Assembly: GCA_036502625.1 (NCBI GenBank)
Contig: DASXYG010000055.1
Coordinates: 1 to 64,000, forward strand
Direction: 5' to 3'
Length of the DNA stretch: 64,000 nt
DNA from: DASXYG01 sp036502625
GTDB lineage: Bacteria > Actinomycetota > Actinomycetes > Streptosporangiales > Streptosporangiaceae
Shown here piece after piece: positions 27,983-36,305 of the stretch (positions within the stretch are counted from its first letter, which is position 1; each line of letters opens with the position of its first letter). A program made the position numbers and the translations under genes. The notes under the pieces were generated by a model. It saw only the letters and a list, made by a program, of their open reading frames with translations, had not been told where the DNA came from and made no database searches.

Positions 27983-28884
27983 GCGGCCCCTCCTTCGTCG
28001 CCGAGCACCCGCTGGAGCAGGCGCCGGGTGTGGACGGCGACCAGGCGCCTGCGGTACCCGGCCGTGGCGTGCAGGTCGGTCGCGGGGTCCAGGGACGCGG
28101 CGATCGCTTCGGCGGACTCCCGCGCTCGTACGGGATCGCCGGGCGCGTCGAGCGCGGGGCCGAGCAGCTCCCGGTCGACGACGACCGGCCGGTCGGCGAC
28201 GCCGCCGAGTACGAGGCGCAGGTCGGGTCGTCCGCCGGTGGGGCGGGCGAGCGCGCTGACGCTCACCGTCGCGAAGTCCGAGTAGCGCCGCACCACCTCA
28301 TGGAATCCCCAGCGCGCGTTCTCGGCCGTCCGGAGCCGGGCCCCGGTGACGACGTCGCCGGGTTCGAGGGCGGTGGTGAGGTAGGTGACGAAGAAGTCGT
28401 CGACCGGGATCGTCCGCTCTCCGCCCGGGCCGAGGACGACGATGTCACCGCCCGTGGCCAGCGCGACCGCGGCGATCTCGGCGGTCGGGTCGGCGTGGGC
28501 GAGCGACCCGCCGAACGTGCCGCGGTTGCGGACCCGGACGTTCCCGACGAACGAGACGGCGTGGGCGAGCATCGGCGCATGGGCGCGTACGGCCGGCGCG
28601 GCGGCGACCGCGCGGTGCCGGGTGTTGGCGTCGATGACCAGGCGGCCGTCCTCGACCCGCGGCTCGGCGGCCGGGATCGGGTTGACGTCGATGAGGGCGC
28701 CGGGGTAGGTGAGCCGGAGGTTGAGCATCGGGACCAGGCTCTGCCCGCCGGCGAGGATCTTGGCCTCGTCGTCCCAGATGCCGAGGAGCTCGACCGCGTC
28801 GGCCCAGGTCTCGGCGCGCTGGTACTCGAAGATGCGCGCCGGGTCGCGGTCCGCGGGCGGCGGCAGGTCCTGCCGCATGGTCAT
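27979..28884 (-). CDS. Molybdenum hydroxylase FAD-binding medium subunit
   Basis: 301 residues. FAD_binding_5 domain with AKILAGGQSLVPMLNLRL and TRHRAV, then VRNRGTFGGSLAHADPTAE (TxGG-type FAD loop), then a C-terminal CO_deh_flav_C domain. The ATG at 28882-28884 overlaps the CoA-transferase stop by 4 nt; longer in-frame sequence upstream belongs to the CoA-transferase gene in another frame. Confidence 0.93.
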   Translation of the reverse strand: MTMRQDLPPPADRDPARIFEYQRAETWADAVELLGIWDDEAKILAGGQSLVPMLNLRLTYPGALIDVNPIPAAEPRVEDGRLVIDANTRHRAVAAAPAVRAHAPMLAHAVSFVGNVRVRNRGTFGGSLAHADPTAEIAAVALATGGDIVVLGPGGERTIPVDDFFVTYLTTALEPGDVVTGARLRTAENARWGFHEVVRRYSDFATVSVSALARPTGGRPDLRLVLGGVADRPVVVDRELLGPALDAPGDPVRARESAEAIAASLDPATDLHATAGYRRRLVAVHTRRLLQRVLGDEGGAA

Positions 28885-29705
28885 CGGGGCGTCTCCTGAC
28901 TGTCGCTGACATCGCCGTTGACGAGGTGCCGCAGGACGGCGAGCTCGGCGTCCTCGACCGGCGGGAGGTGGACGAGGTCGGCGTGGACGAGGAGGTCGAA
29001 ACCGGTGGCCGCCCGGACCTGCGCGAGATCGGCCCCGGCCTGCAGCGCCCGTACGCGCATGCGGTGGGAGACCTCGTCGAAGTCGAGGAGGGCGAGGTCG
29101 GTGACCACCCACGCCGGGCCGCCGTGGCGCAGGCCGCTGTCGCGGCGGCTGGATCCGCCGAAGAGGAAGCCGGGGCTGGTGACGAAGTCGACGTGGTCGA
29201 CGAACCTGCGGGTCTCGTGCTGGGTGACGACCACGACCCGGTTGCACATGGAGGCGATGTCGTTCGCCCCGCCGGGGCCGGGCAGCCGCACCAACGGATG
29301 CTCGGGGTCACCGACGATGCTGGTGTTGACGTTGCCGTACCGGTCGACCTGGGCGGCGCCGATGAGGCCGTAGTCGAAGAACCCGCGCTGGGCCATGAGG
29401 AAGATGTCGGCGGCGTTGGTCATCATCTGCGCCCCGACGGCGGCCCGGACCTCGTTGGTCGAGGCGGGCAGCTCGCCGGGCAGGAACTCGATGCCGATCA
29501 TCCCGCCCTCGAGCAGCACGGTCAGGTGAGGTGCCTGGCGCCGCTTGGCGACGGCCGCGGCCACCAGGGGCTGGCCGATGCCGGCGAAGACGATCTCGCC
29601 GTCCCGGAGCAGCCGGCTCGCGGTGATCGTCATGACCTCGTCCGGCCCGGCGTCCGGGTTCTGCGGCGCGACCGTGGACGGTGAGCCGGTCAGCGGGCCG
29701 GTCAT
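28881..29705 (-). CDS. CoA-transferase family I, beta subunit
   Basis: 274 residues. GEIVFAGIGQPLVAAAVAKRRQAPHLTVLLEGGMIG is the start of a family I CoA-transferase beta subunit (glutaconate/IpdB/3-oxoadipate types), with an acidic residue in LLEGG near the expected catalytic Glu. GYNxG-like RYGNVNTS and the TSPGFLFGG segments follow. Moves CoA to or from a carboxylic acid with its partner at 29702, 4-nt overlap. The acid is unknown; in ring-degradation pathways such enzymes activate the dicarboxylate product of ring opening. Confidence 0.88.
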   Translation of the reverse strand: MTGPLTGSPSTVAPQNPDAGPDEVMTITASRLLRDGEIVFAGIGQPLVAAAVAKRRQAPHLTVLLEGGMIGIEFLPGELPASTNEVRAAVGAQMMTNAADIFLMAQRGFFDYGLIGAAQVDRYGNVNTSIVGDPEHPLVRLPGPGGANDIASMCNRVVVVTQHETRRFVDHVDFVTSPGFLFGGSSRRDSGLRHGGPAWVVTDLALLDFDEVSHRMRVRALQAGADLAQVRAATGFDLLVHADLVHLPPVEDAELAVLRHLVNGDVSDSQETPR

Positions 29706-30667
29706 CGCGGCATCATCTCCTCCGCGGTCCGCCGTACGGCGGCCAGGCGTTCGGGGGCGATCGAGGCGAGGTACGCGTCATGGTCGCGGTGGGCGACGAT
29801 CCGCGCCACGTACGCACGTGCGCCGTCGACGCCGCCGGCCTTCACCGCCCGCATGTAGGCGGTGAACTCGTCGAGGTCGGCCTCGTAGCGCCCGTAGCAT
29901 TCGTGCGGGTAGGCGCCCATCGGCTGGTGCACGACCGCGTCGACGGCGAACCCGGGGATGACCGTACGCGCGGGGTCGAGACGGAGCTCGTCGGTGGCGA
30001 CGATCTCCTCGGCGGTGATGATGACCCGCCGTGCGGCCAGGGCCAGGTCGGCGTCCATGAGCTGGTATCCGTCGATCTGGGCGTTCCCGAGCCGGTCGGC
30101 GCGCTGGACGTGGACGAGCGCGACGCCGGGGTTGAGGCTGGGCACCGCGTTCAGCAGCGCACCGGTGTACGGGCACGTCACCTTGGCGAGGTCGAGCCGG
30201 GCGCCGATGTCCGAACCGAGCATGCTCACCGTCGGCAGGAACGGCACCCCCATGGCGCCCGCCTTGTACCGCAGGCCGATGCCAAGGTGGCTCCACTCCT
30301 CGAAAGCGGCGTGGCCGCTCTCGACCAGGTGCCGTACGACGGGCGCCAGGCCCCAGCCGTGGCCGATGCCCACCCAGCTCGTCATGATCCGGTCCGCCAT
30401 CCCGGTGGCGAGCAGCAGCTCGGCCTCGAAGCACGACAACGGCCTGGTCATCGTCAGCCCGGTGCGCCCCTGACGCAGCACCTCGAACAGGAGGGCCATC
30501 GGGGTACGGGCATGGTTGGTGCCGCCGACGCCGACGACCGCGTCATCGGGCACCAGCCGCCGTACGGCCTCGGCCGCCGTCGTCAGCTTGTCCCCGCCGG
30601 CGCGGCGCAGCCCTTCGAGCTCGATGCGCGCGTCCTCGACGCCCGAGGTGGCCAGACGCGGGCTCAC
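29702..30667 (-). CDS. CoA-transferase family I, alpha subunit
   Basis: 321 residues. VGVGGTNHARTPMALLFEVLRQG gives the family I alpha glycine-rich motif, and LIGSDIGARLDL/ALVHVQRADRLGNAQIDG the central part, resembling IpdA and glutaconate CoA-transferase A. GTG start at 30665-30667 inside the stop of the LLM gene (GTGA overlap). Forms a heterodimer or heterotetramer with the beta subunit. Confidence 0.88.
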   Translation of the reverse strand: MSPRLATSGVEDARIELEGLRRAGGDKLTTAAEAVRRLVPDDAVVGVGGTNHARTPMALLFEVLRQGRTGLTMTRPLSCFEAELLLATGMADRIMTSWVGIGHGWGLAPVVRHLVESGHAAFEEWSHLGIGLRYKAGAMGVPFLPTVSMLGSDIGARLDLAKVTCPYTGALLNAVPSLNPGVALVHVQRADRLGNAQIDGYQLMDADLALAARRVIITAEEIVATDELRLDPARTVIPGFAVDAVVHQPMGAYPHECYGRYEADLDEFTAYMRAVKAGGVDGARAYVARIVAHRDHDAYLASIAPERLAAVRRTAEEMMPR

Positions 30668-31617
30668 GCCGCGCCCACCGTCGTCCCAAGCAGCGGCCTG
30701 ACCTCGGCGGCGAAGCGCTCCACCTGCTCGTTGTCGTACGCGTGCGGGACCAGGCAGATCTCCTGGACACCGGCGTCGAGGTGCGCCTGGATCTGCTCGG
30801 CGCAGTCCTCGGGGGTTCCGACGATCGCGCTGTCGGGCGTCGCGTCGCTCCACTCCGGGGTGTCGAAGTAGGACGCCAGCCACGGCCCGGTCTTCGCCTG
30901 GGCCTTCTCCCTGGAGGAGTCGATGCAGATCGGGAGCTGGTTGAGCGAGTGCAGCCCGCCCGGGTCGCGTCCGGCCTCCTCGGCGAACCGGGTGATCTTG
31001 CGCCAGGACTCGGCGAAGGACTCGGCGGTGTAGAAGTACGTGAGCCAGCCGTCCCCGAGGGTCGCGACGCGCTTGAGCACGCGGTCGACGTAGCCGCCGA
31101 TCAGCACCTGCGGCCGCGGTTCGGGCCGCGGCAGCATCTTCACCCGGCGGAACGACAGGTCGTCCCACTCACCGGTGACCTCCTCCTGGGTCCACAGGTC
31201 CATGCAGACCTCGAGGTTGCGCTCGAAGATGCGGCCGCGCCCCTTGAACGGCGTGCCGGTCGCGTCGAACTCCCGCTCGTACCAGCCCGCGGCCAGGCCG
31301 AGCCGCAGCCGGCCCCCGGAGACCGACTGGATGGTCGCGGCGGTCTTGGCCAGCAGGGCGGGATCGCGGATCGGGAGGACCAGGATCCCGGTGCCCAGCT
31401 CGATCGTCGTGGTGTGCGACGCCAGCACCGCGAGCGTGGTCAAGGCCTCGAGCTGCGGGAACGGCTGGCGGCTGCCGAGGAAGAGGTGGTCCCACGCCCA
31501 CAAGGAGGTGAACCCGAGCTCCTCGGCTCTGCGGGCGCTGGTGAGCAGCTCCTGGATGTCGGGCGTCTTGGCCGCGGAGGTGAAGTTCTCCACCGCGATC
31601 CCGAACGTTGCCGGCAT
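30664..31617 (-). CDS. LLM-class (F420-dependent) oxidoreductase
   Basis: 317 residues. TIM-barrel luciferase-like fold: FTSLWAWDHLFLG, TIELGTGILVLPIRDPALLAKTAATIQSVSGGRLRLGLAAGWYEREF and VLIGGYVDRVLKR match F420-dependent actinobacterial members. First gene of the tightly coupled seven-gene transcript that includes the CoA-transferase and molybdenum hydroxylase genes. Could reduce or oxygenate a ring intermediate; whether F420 or FMN is used cannot be told with certainty. Confidence 0.9.
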   Translation of the reverse strand: MPATFGIAVENFTSAAKTPDIQELLTSARRAEELGFTSLWAWDHLFLGSRQPFPQLEALTTLAVLASHTTTIELGTGILVLPIRDPALLAKTAATIQSVSGGRLRLGLAAGWYEREFDATGTPFKGRGRIFERNLEVCMDLWTQEEVTGEWDDLSFRRVKMLPRPEPRPQVLIGGYVDRVLKRVATLGDGWLTYFYTAESFAESWRKITRFAEEAGRDPGGLHSLNQLPICIDSSREKAQAKTGPWLASYFDTPEWSDATPDSAIVGTPEDCAEQIQAHLDAGVQEICLVPHAYDNEQVERFAAEVRPLLGTTVGAA

Positions 31618-31686
31618 ATCGTCCTCCCTGGGACCCGTCGCATCGTGGCCTGGGCCACGCTACGTCGGCGTTCCGCGATGAGCGTA

Positions 31687-31701
31687 TGTCACCGAGTGAC
31701 A
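31687..31701. promoter_or_regulatory. Palindromic operator candidate TGTCAC-CGA-GTGACA
   Basis: Perfect 6-bp arms with 3-bp centre, 70 bp upstream of the LLM start in a 146-bp gap. A related half-site (GTGTCACTCG) lies at 31718-31727. Probably controls the LLM-CoA-transferase-molybdenum hydroxylase transcript. Confidence 0.5.
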
Positions 31702-31763
31702 CCTGAACGCCGGGGACGTGTCACTCGCCGACAGGCCGGCCCCGGGCCGTCACACCGGGTGTC

Positions 31764-32642
31764 TCATGCGCCGTCGGCGAGGCGTCGCGGCCGGAATCTG
31801 ATGCGCTGGCCCGGTGCCGCCTGACCGGCCCTGTCGAGCCAGGGGCGCGGAACGACGCCGATCACGGGATAGCCGCCGGTCACCGGATGGTCGGCGAGGA
31901 AAAGGGTCGGCTGGCCGCCCGTCGCGACCTGGAGCGAGCCGAGGACGACGCCCTCGCTCGCCAGCTCGCCGCGGCGCGTACGGACAAGCTCCGGGCCCCG
32001 CAGGCGCGCGCCGACACGGTCCGTCTCGGAGGTGACGGTGAAGTCGTGGCGCGCGAGCCGGTCGATGGCGTCCGCGGCGAACCAGTCGTCGCGCGGCCCG
32101 AGGATCAGCGGGCACTCCAGCCACTCCGACGTCACGGCCGCGACCGGCGCGAGATCGGTCGCCGGAGGGTCGGCCGCGAAGTCACCCACCCCGATGACGT
32201 CGCCCGGCTCCAGCGGCGGGGTACCGAGCCGCGCCATGGTGTCCCAGGAGGCCGAGCCGAGGACGTCGGATCCGGCGAGACCTCCGCGTACGGCCAGGTA
32301 GCTGCGGAGTCCCGCACGGGGGCGGCCCAGCGCGACCGTCGCGTGCGCGGGCACCCAGAAGGACGTGTTGGTGCTCCTCATCCGGTCACCCACCCGGATC
32401 TCGGCCGGGGCGCCCGTCACCGAGGCCAGGAGCGGCACGTCGGCGCGGACCGCGAGCATCCCGAGCGTCGCCTCGATGCAGGGGGCGCCGGGGCTGTTGC
32501 CGACGAGCCTGTTCGCGAGATCGTAGGAGGCCCGGTCGGCCGCACCGGAGCGCCCGACGCCCAAATGGGCGAGTCCCGGGCGGCCGCGGTCCTCGAGGAG
32601 GGCGAGCGCGCCGACCGCCGTGACCGTCAACGTTCCGGTCAT
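31764..32642 (-). CDS. pxpC: 5-oxoprolinase subunit C (biotin-dependent carboxyltransferase-like)
   Basis: 292 residues. LEDRGRPGLAHLGVGRSGAADRASYDLANRLVGN is the KipA/PxpC signature; PCIEATLG and SYLAVRGGL follow. PxpABC hydrolyses 5-oxoproline (pyroglutamate) with ATP; related triads act on similar lactams. ATG 32640-32642, 4-nt overlap with pxpB. Distance to the LLM gene is 146 bp with an operator-like palindrome between. Confidence 0.9.
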   Translation of the reverse strand: MTGTLTVTAVGALALLEDRGRPGLAHLGVGRSGAADRASYDLANRLVGNSPGAPCIEATLGMLAVRADVPLLASVTGAPAEIRVGDRMRSTNTSFWVPAHATVALGRPRAGLRSYLAVRGGLAGSDVLGSASWDTMARLGTPPLEPGDVIGVGDFAADPPATDLAPVAAVTSEWLECPLILGPRDDWFAADAIDRLARHDFTVTSETDRVGARLRGPELVRTRRGELASEGVVLGSLQVATGGQPTLFLADHPVTGGYPVIGVVPRPWLDRAGQAAPGQRIRFRPRRLADGA

Positions 32643-33259
32643 GGCGTGACGTCGCGGAACTCGACGGCCGCGCCGGGCAGCAGGACGGCGGGCGGGTCGG
32701 CCTGGAGGTCCCAGAGCGTGGCGTCCGTACGGCCGATGAGCTGCCAGCCGCCCGGTGAGACCCGGGGATAGACCGCGGAGAACTCGCCCGCGAGCGCCAC
32801 CGACCCGGCCGGGACCCGGACCCTCGGGTCGGCGCGGCGGGGCACCCGGAGACGCGGGTCGCCACCGACGAGGTAGGAGTATCCGGGGGCGAAACCGCAG
32901 AAGGCCACCCGCCACGGCGTCCCGGTGTGCGCCGCCACGACCTCGGCGGGAGTGAGCCCCGTGTGGCGGCTCACCTCATCGAGGTCCGCGCCGTCGTAAC
33001 AGACGTCGATCACGTGCCGGCCGTCGCCGGCCTCGTGGCCGCCGGGGTTGAGCGCGGCCATCGCGCCGCGAAGAGCGGCCTGCGTGGTCAGCGCCGGGTC
33101 GATGGTGACCAGCAGGGTGGTCAGACCGGGCACGACATCGGCGACGCCGGTCAGACCGGCGTCGCGTACCGCGGCCGCCCAGCGGTGCACCGACTCGTTG
33201 TCGCCCAGGTCCAGCAACCAGCCGATCTCGCCGCAGCGGCGCAGCGGCGGGCCGCTCAT
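32639..33259 (-). CDS. pxpB: 5-oxoprolinase subunit B
   Basis: 206 residues. VCYDGADLDEVSRHTGLTPAEVVAAHTG and VAFCGFAPGYSYLVG with PRRADPRVRVPAGSVALAGEFSAVYP are the KipI/PxpB family motifs. Works with PxpC in phosphorylating the substrate carbonyl or carboxylate. 4-nt overlaps with both neighbours. Confidence 0.92.
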   Translation of the reverse strand: MSGPPLRRCGEIGWLLDLGDNESVHRWAAAVRDAGLTGVADVVPGLTTLLVTIDPALTTQAALRGAMAALNPGGHEAGDGRHVIDVCYDGADLDEVSRHTGLTPAEVVAAHTGTPWRVAFCGFAPGYSYLVGGDPRLRVPRRADPRVRVPAGSVALAGEFSAVYPRVSPGGWQLIGRTDATLWDLQADPPAVLLPGAAVEFRDVTP

Positions 33260-34017
33260 CGCACCGGGACGAGCTCGACCCCCGCCGCCTCGAGCGCGGC
33301 CCGCGTCGTGCGGGCGATCTCGACGGCGCCCGGGGTGTCGCAGTGCACCAGCAGCGCATCGCCCTTGACCTCGATCTCGCTGCCGTCGTTGGCGGTGATG
33401 ACCCCGTCGGTGGCCATGTGCACCGCACGGTCCGCGGCCTCCTCCGCGTCCTGGAGCAGCGCGTTGGGTTGGGTGCGCGGCTGCAGCAGGCCCTCGGGGG
33501 TGTACGCGCGATCGACGAACGCCTCCGGGACGAGCCGGAGGCCGGCCTCCCGCCCGAGACGCCACGCCTCCGTGCCGGGCTGGCACAGCAGCGGAAGGTC
33601 CTTGTTGAACGCGATCGTCGCGTCCACGAGCGCCTGGGCGTGCTCGGTGTCCTTCGCCGCGACGTTGTAGAGCGCGCCGTGCGCGCGGACGTAGTCGACC
33701 TGGCCGCCGGCGAGCCGGGCGAAGGCCTCGAGGGCGCCCATCTGGTAGAGCAGGTCGTCGCGGAGCTCGGGGCCGGGGACGGCGATATAGCGGCGGCCGA
33801 AGCCGTGCAGGTCGCGGTAGCTGACCTGCGCCCCGATCGAGACGCCGTTGGCGACCGACGTCGCACAGGTGCGCCTCATGGTGCCGGGGTCGCCGCCGTG
33901 GAACCCGCAGGCGATGTTCGCGCTGGTGACGATCTCGAGCAGAGCATCGTCCTCGCCGAGGCTCCAGCGGCCCAGCCCTTCGCCGATGTCCGTCGTCAGC
34001 GCAACTCGTGTCGGCAC
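33256..34017 (-). CDS. pxpA: 5-oxoprolinase subunit A (LamB/YcsF family)
   Basis: 253 residues. TTDIGEGLG (the N-terminal Asp/Glu motif), ANIACGFHGGDPGTM, SYRDLHGFGRR and the late DALLVHCDTPGAVEIA are diagnostic. The GTG at 34015-34017 lies 3 nt after GGAGGG and begins close to the family start; an ATG at 34033-34035 adds six residues but has no ribosome binding site. First gene of the pxpABC set, 73 bp after the LysR gene on the same strand. Confidence 0.9.
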   Translation of the reverse strand: MPTRVALTTDIGEGLGRWSLGEDDALLEIVTSANIACGFHGGDPGTMRRTCATSVANGVSIGAQVSYRDLHGFGRRYIAVPGPELRDDLLYQMGALEAFARLAGGQVDYVRAHGALYNVAAKDTEHAQALVDATIAFNKDLPLLCQPGTEAWRLGREAGLRLVPEAFVDRAYTPEGLLQPRTQPNALLQDAEEAADRAVHMATDGVITANDGSEIEVKGDALLVHCDTPGAVEIARTTRAALEAAGVELVPVR

Positions 34018-34090
34018 AAGCCCTCCAGCGTTCATGGGTCGGTCTCGGACCTGAGTATCGCCATCAAGTGGGGTCCGCGAACAGCGCGGG

Positions 34091-35029
34091 TCACTGACGT
34101 CCATTCGTCAGCCGAGCTGCCGGGTCGTCACGTCCCACAGGCGGCGCCGGTACGAACTGCTCGTGCAGTGCGAGGCGGACCGCCCGTACCGACGGGTCGC
34201 TCTTGCGGGCCCGGCGCACGAGGGAGACCAGGGTGCGTGCCGCCCCGGTCTCCATCCTGATGAGGTCGGTGGTCTGCGACCGCGGCGGAAGTGCCAACCG
34301 GGGAAGCACGCTCACCGCGGCGCCCCGCCGTACGAGTAGGAGCAGCAGGTCCAGATCCCAGCACTCGTACTGGACCGACGGCGTGAACCCCCAGCCCGAG
34401 CAGTGCCGGACCGCCCAGGCGCGCGACGCGGCGCCGACCGGTTCCAGCGCCCACGGGAGCGTTTCCCCCGCCCCGGGCAGAGCGCGCCCGTCGAGCAGGC
34501 CGGCGGCCGCGACGAGCTCCAGCGGATCCGCCGCCAGCACCTCGCGTTCGACGTGGTGCGGCAGCTCCGGCTCCGAGCCGGGATACTCCTCGCTCACGAT
34601 CACATCGAAGTCGCCGCTGAGCAGGGCGGGCAGCGCCACCTCGGGCTCGGACTCCACCAGTTCGACCCGCAGCCCCGGGTACTGCCGCCGGCACCGCAGC
34701 AGCGACGGCACCAGCGCCCGGGCCGCGCTCCCGAAGGCCGCGACCCGGCACGTTCCGGTCGGCGACTCCGCGCCGGAGCGGGCCTCGGTCTCGGCGGACT
34801 CGAGCGCCGCGAGGATGTCGGCACCGCGCTCGGCCAGCCGACGGCCGGCATCGGTGAGCCGTACGCCGCGACCGACGCGTTCCAGCAGCGCGGCGCCGGC
34901 CTCCCGTTCGAGCCGGGAAAGCTGATGGGAGATCCCCGACGGGCTCATGTGCAGCGTCTCGGCGACGGCCGCGATCGTGCCATGGCGGCTCAACGCGACC
35001 AGGAACCGCAGGCGACCGAGGTCCAGCAT
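34091..35029 (-). CDS. LysR-family transcriptional regulator
   Basis: 312 residues. N-terminal winged helix (LRFLVALSRHGTIAAVAETLHMSPSGISHQLSRLEREAG) and a C-terminal periplasmic-binding-like effector domain (CRVAAFGSAARALVPSLL, DFDVIVSEEYPG). Divergent from the PLP lyase gene, with 108 bp between starts, so it may control both that gene and the pxp genes behind it. Confidence 0.92.
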   Translation of the reverse strand: MLDLGRLRFLVALSRHGTIAAVAETLHMSPSGISHQLSRLEREAGAALLERVGRGVRLTDAGRRLAERGADILAALESAETEARSGAESPTGTCRVAAFGSAARALVPSLLRCRRQYPGLRVELVESEPEVALPALLSGDFDVIVSEEYPGSEPELPHHVEREVLAADPLELVAAAGLLDGRALPGAGETLPWALEPVGAASRAWAVRHCSGWGFTPSVQYECWDLDLLLLLVRRGAAVSVLPRLALPPRSQTTDLIRMETGAARTLVSLVRRARKSDPSVRAVRLALHEQFVPAPPVGRDDPAARLTNGRQ

Positions 35030-35137
35030 GCGGCCGATCCTACGGACACCTCAGCCGTGCTGCCGAATCGGCGGCAGAGATCGGTGATGTTGCCGGACCG
35101 CTCCGTCTGCCTAGGGTCCGAGCCGAGGAGGTGCGTC

Positions 35138-36211
35138 GTGCCCACACCCGAACCGTTCCTGCCGAACCCCCGCCACGCGCCCGGGCCGGACCACCGGCCG
35201 GTCTCCGGTCTCCGGCCCGGATCCGATGAGGTGCGCCGGTTCCACCGCACGCTGCCCGGCTACGCGAGAACCCCGCTGGTGTCGTTGCCGGCGGCCGCCA
35301 AGGCCCTGGACCTGGCGGCCGTACTGGTCAAGGACGAGTCCTCGCGGCTCGGACTCCCGGCGTTCAAGATGCTGGGCGCGTCATGGGCGGTCCATCGGGC
35401 GCTTCGCGAGCGGGGCGCGGAGGCCGGCCGGCCTCGGCTGGTGACCGCGACCGATGGCAACCACGGCCGCGCCGTGGCGCGGATGGCGAAGCTGCGCGAC
35501 CTGCCGGCGACCATCGTGGTCCCGCGCGGGATCTCCGCGAAGGCCATCGCGCTGATCCGCGAGGAGGGCGCGACCGTCGAGGTCCTCGATCTCCCGTACG
35601 ACGACACGGTGCGGTATGCGGCCGCCCTCGCCACGGCCGACGAGGACGCGCTTCTCGTCCAGGACACCTCGTGGCCGGGCTACGAGGAGGTGCCGCAGTG
35701 GATCGTCGACGGGTACGCGACGCTGTTCGGCGAGGCCGCCGAGCAGACGGCCGAACGGGGTCTCGGCGTCGACCTGCTCGTCGTGCCCGCCGGCGTCGGC
35801 TCGCTGGCGCACGCGGCGGTGGCCTTCGGGCGCTCACGTCCCGGCTGCAAGGTCGTGACCGTCGAGCCGACGGTCGCCGCCTGCATCAGTGCGAGCCTCG
35901 CCGCCGGCGAGCTCACGACGGTCCGTACCGGTGAGACGTCCATGGCCGGGCTCAACTGCGGGACACCGGCCTATCTGGCGTGGCCGGACCTGCGAAGCGG
36001 TCTGGCCGGCGCGGCGACGGTCGATGACGCCGCCGCCGAACGCGCGATGGCCGCCCTTGCCGAGGCCGGCGTCGACAGCGGCCCATGCGGCGGGGCGAGC
36101 CTCGCGGCCCTCCACACCCTGGCCGTTGGGCGGGCACGGACGTCTCTGGGGCTCACCCCCGATTCGGTCGCGCTGGTACTCAACACCGAAGGAGCCGGTT
36201 CCGCACGCTGA
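35138..36211 (+). CDS. PLP-dependent diaminopropionate ammonia-lyase-like enzyme
   Basis: 357 residues, fold type II. LVKDESSRLGLPAFKMLGASWAVHRAL holds the PLP lysine in the FK motif typical of diaminopropionate ammonia-lyase and threonine dehydratase relatives; TATDGNHGRAVARMA is the Asn loop, and VVPAGVGSLAHAAVAFG the phosphate-binding Gly loop. Eliminates ammonia from an amino acid such as 2,3-diaminopropionate or a 3-substituted alanine. GTG 35138 with GAGGAG 7 nt upstream. Ends in a terminator. Confidence 0.88.
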   Translation: MPTPEPFLPNPRHAPGPDHRPVSGLRPGSDEVRRFHRTLPGYARTPLVSLPAAAKALDLAAVLVKDESSRLGLPAFKMLGASWAVHRALRERGAEAGRPRLVTATDGNHGRAVARMAKLRDLPATIVVPRGISAKAIALIREEGATVEVLDLPYDDTVRYAAALATADEDALLVQDTSWPGYEEVPQWIVDGYATLFGEAAEQTAERGLGVDLLVVPAGVGSLAHAAVAFGRSRPGCKVVTVEPTVAACISASLAAGELTTVRTGETSMAGLNCGTPAYLAWPDLRSGLAGAATVDDAAAERAMAALAEAGVDSGPCGGASLAALHTLAVGRARTSLGLTPDSVALVLNTEGAGSAR

Positions 36212-36229
36212 GGCGCGCAGACGCGCGAA

Positions 36230-36273
36230 GAAGCCCGGCTCGGACCGGTTCGCGAATGCGCGGGCCGGGCTTC
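36230..36273. terminator. Hairpin terminator between PLP lyase and GntR genes
   Basis: Stem GAAGCCCGGC / GCCGGGCTTC around a CCGGTTCGCGAATGCGCGGG core. Serves the lyase (plus) and the GntR gene (minus, stop at 36306). Shares core CCGGTTCGCGA and flank ATGATCATC with the terminator at 21282. Confidence 0.75.
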
Positions 36274-36305
36274 ATGATCATCTGCTGGCCGTCTGTCGCC
36301 GGCGG

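Noticed and set aside
25164..28884. Form I CO dehydrogenase (coxMSL)
   Set aside because: The large subunit has AFRGFGAMQ instead of the AYxCSFR active-site loop; gene order and motif fit a general molybdenum hydroxylase.
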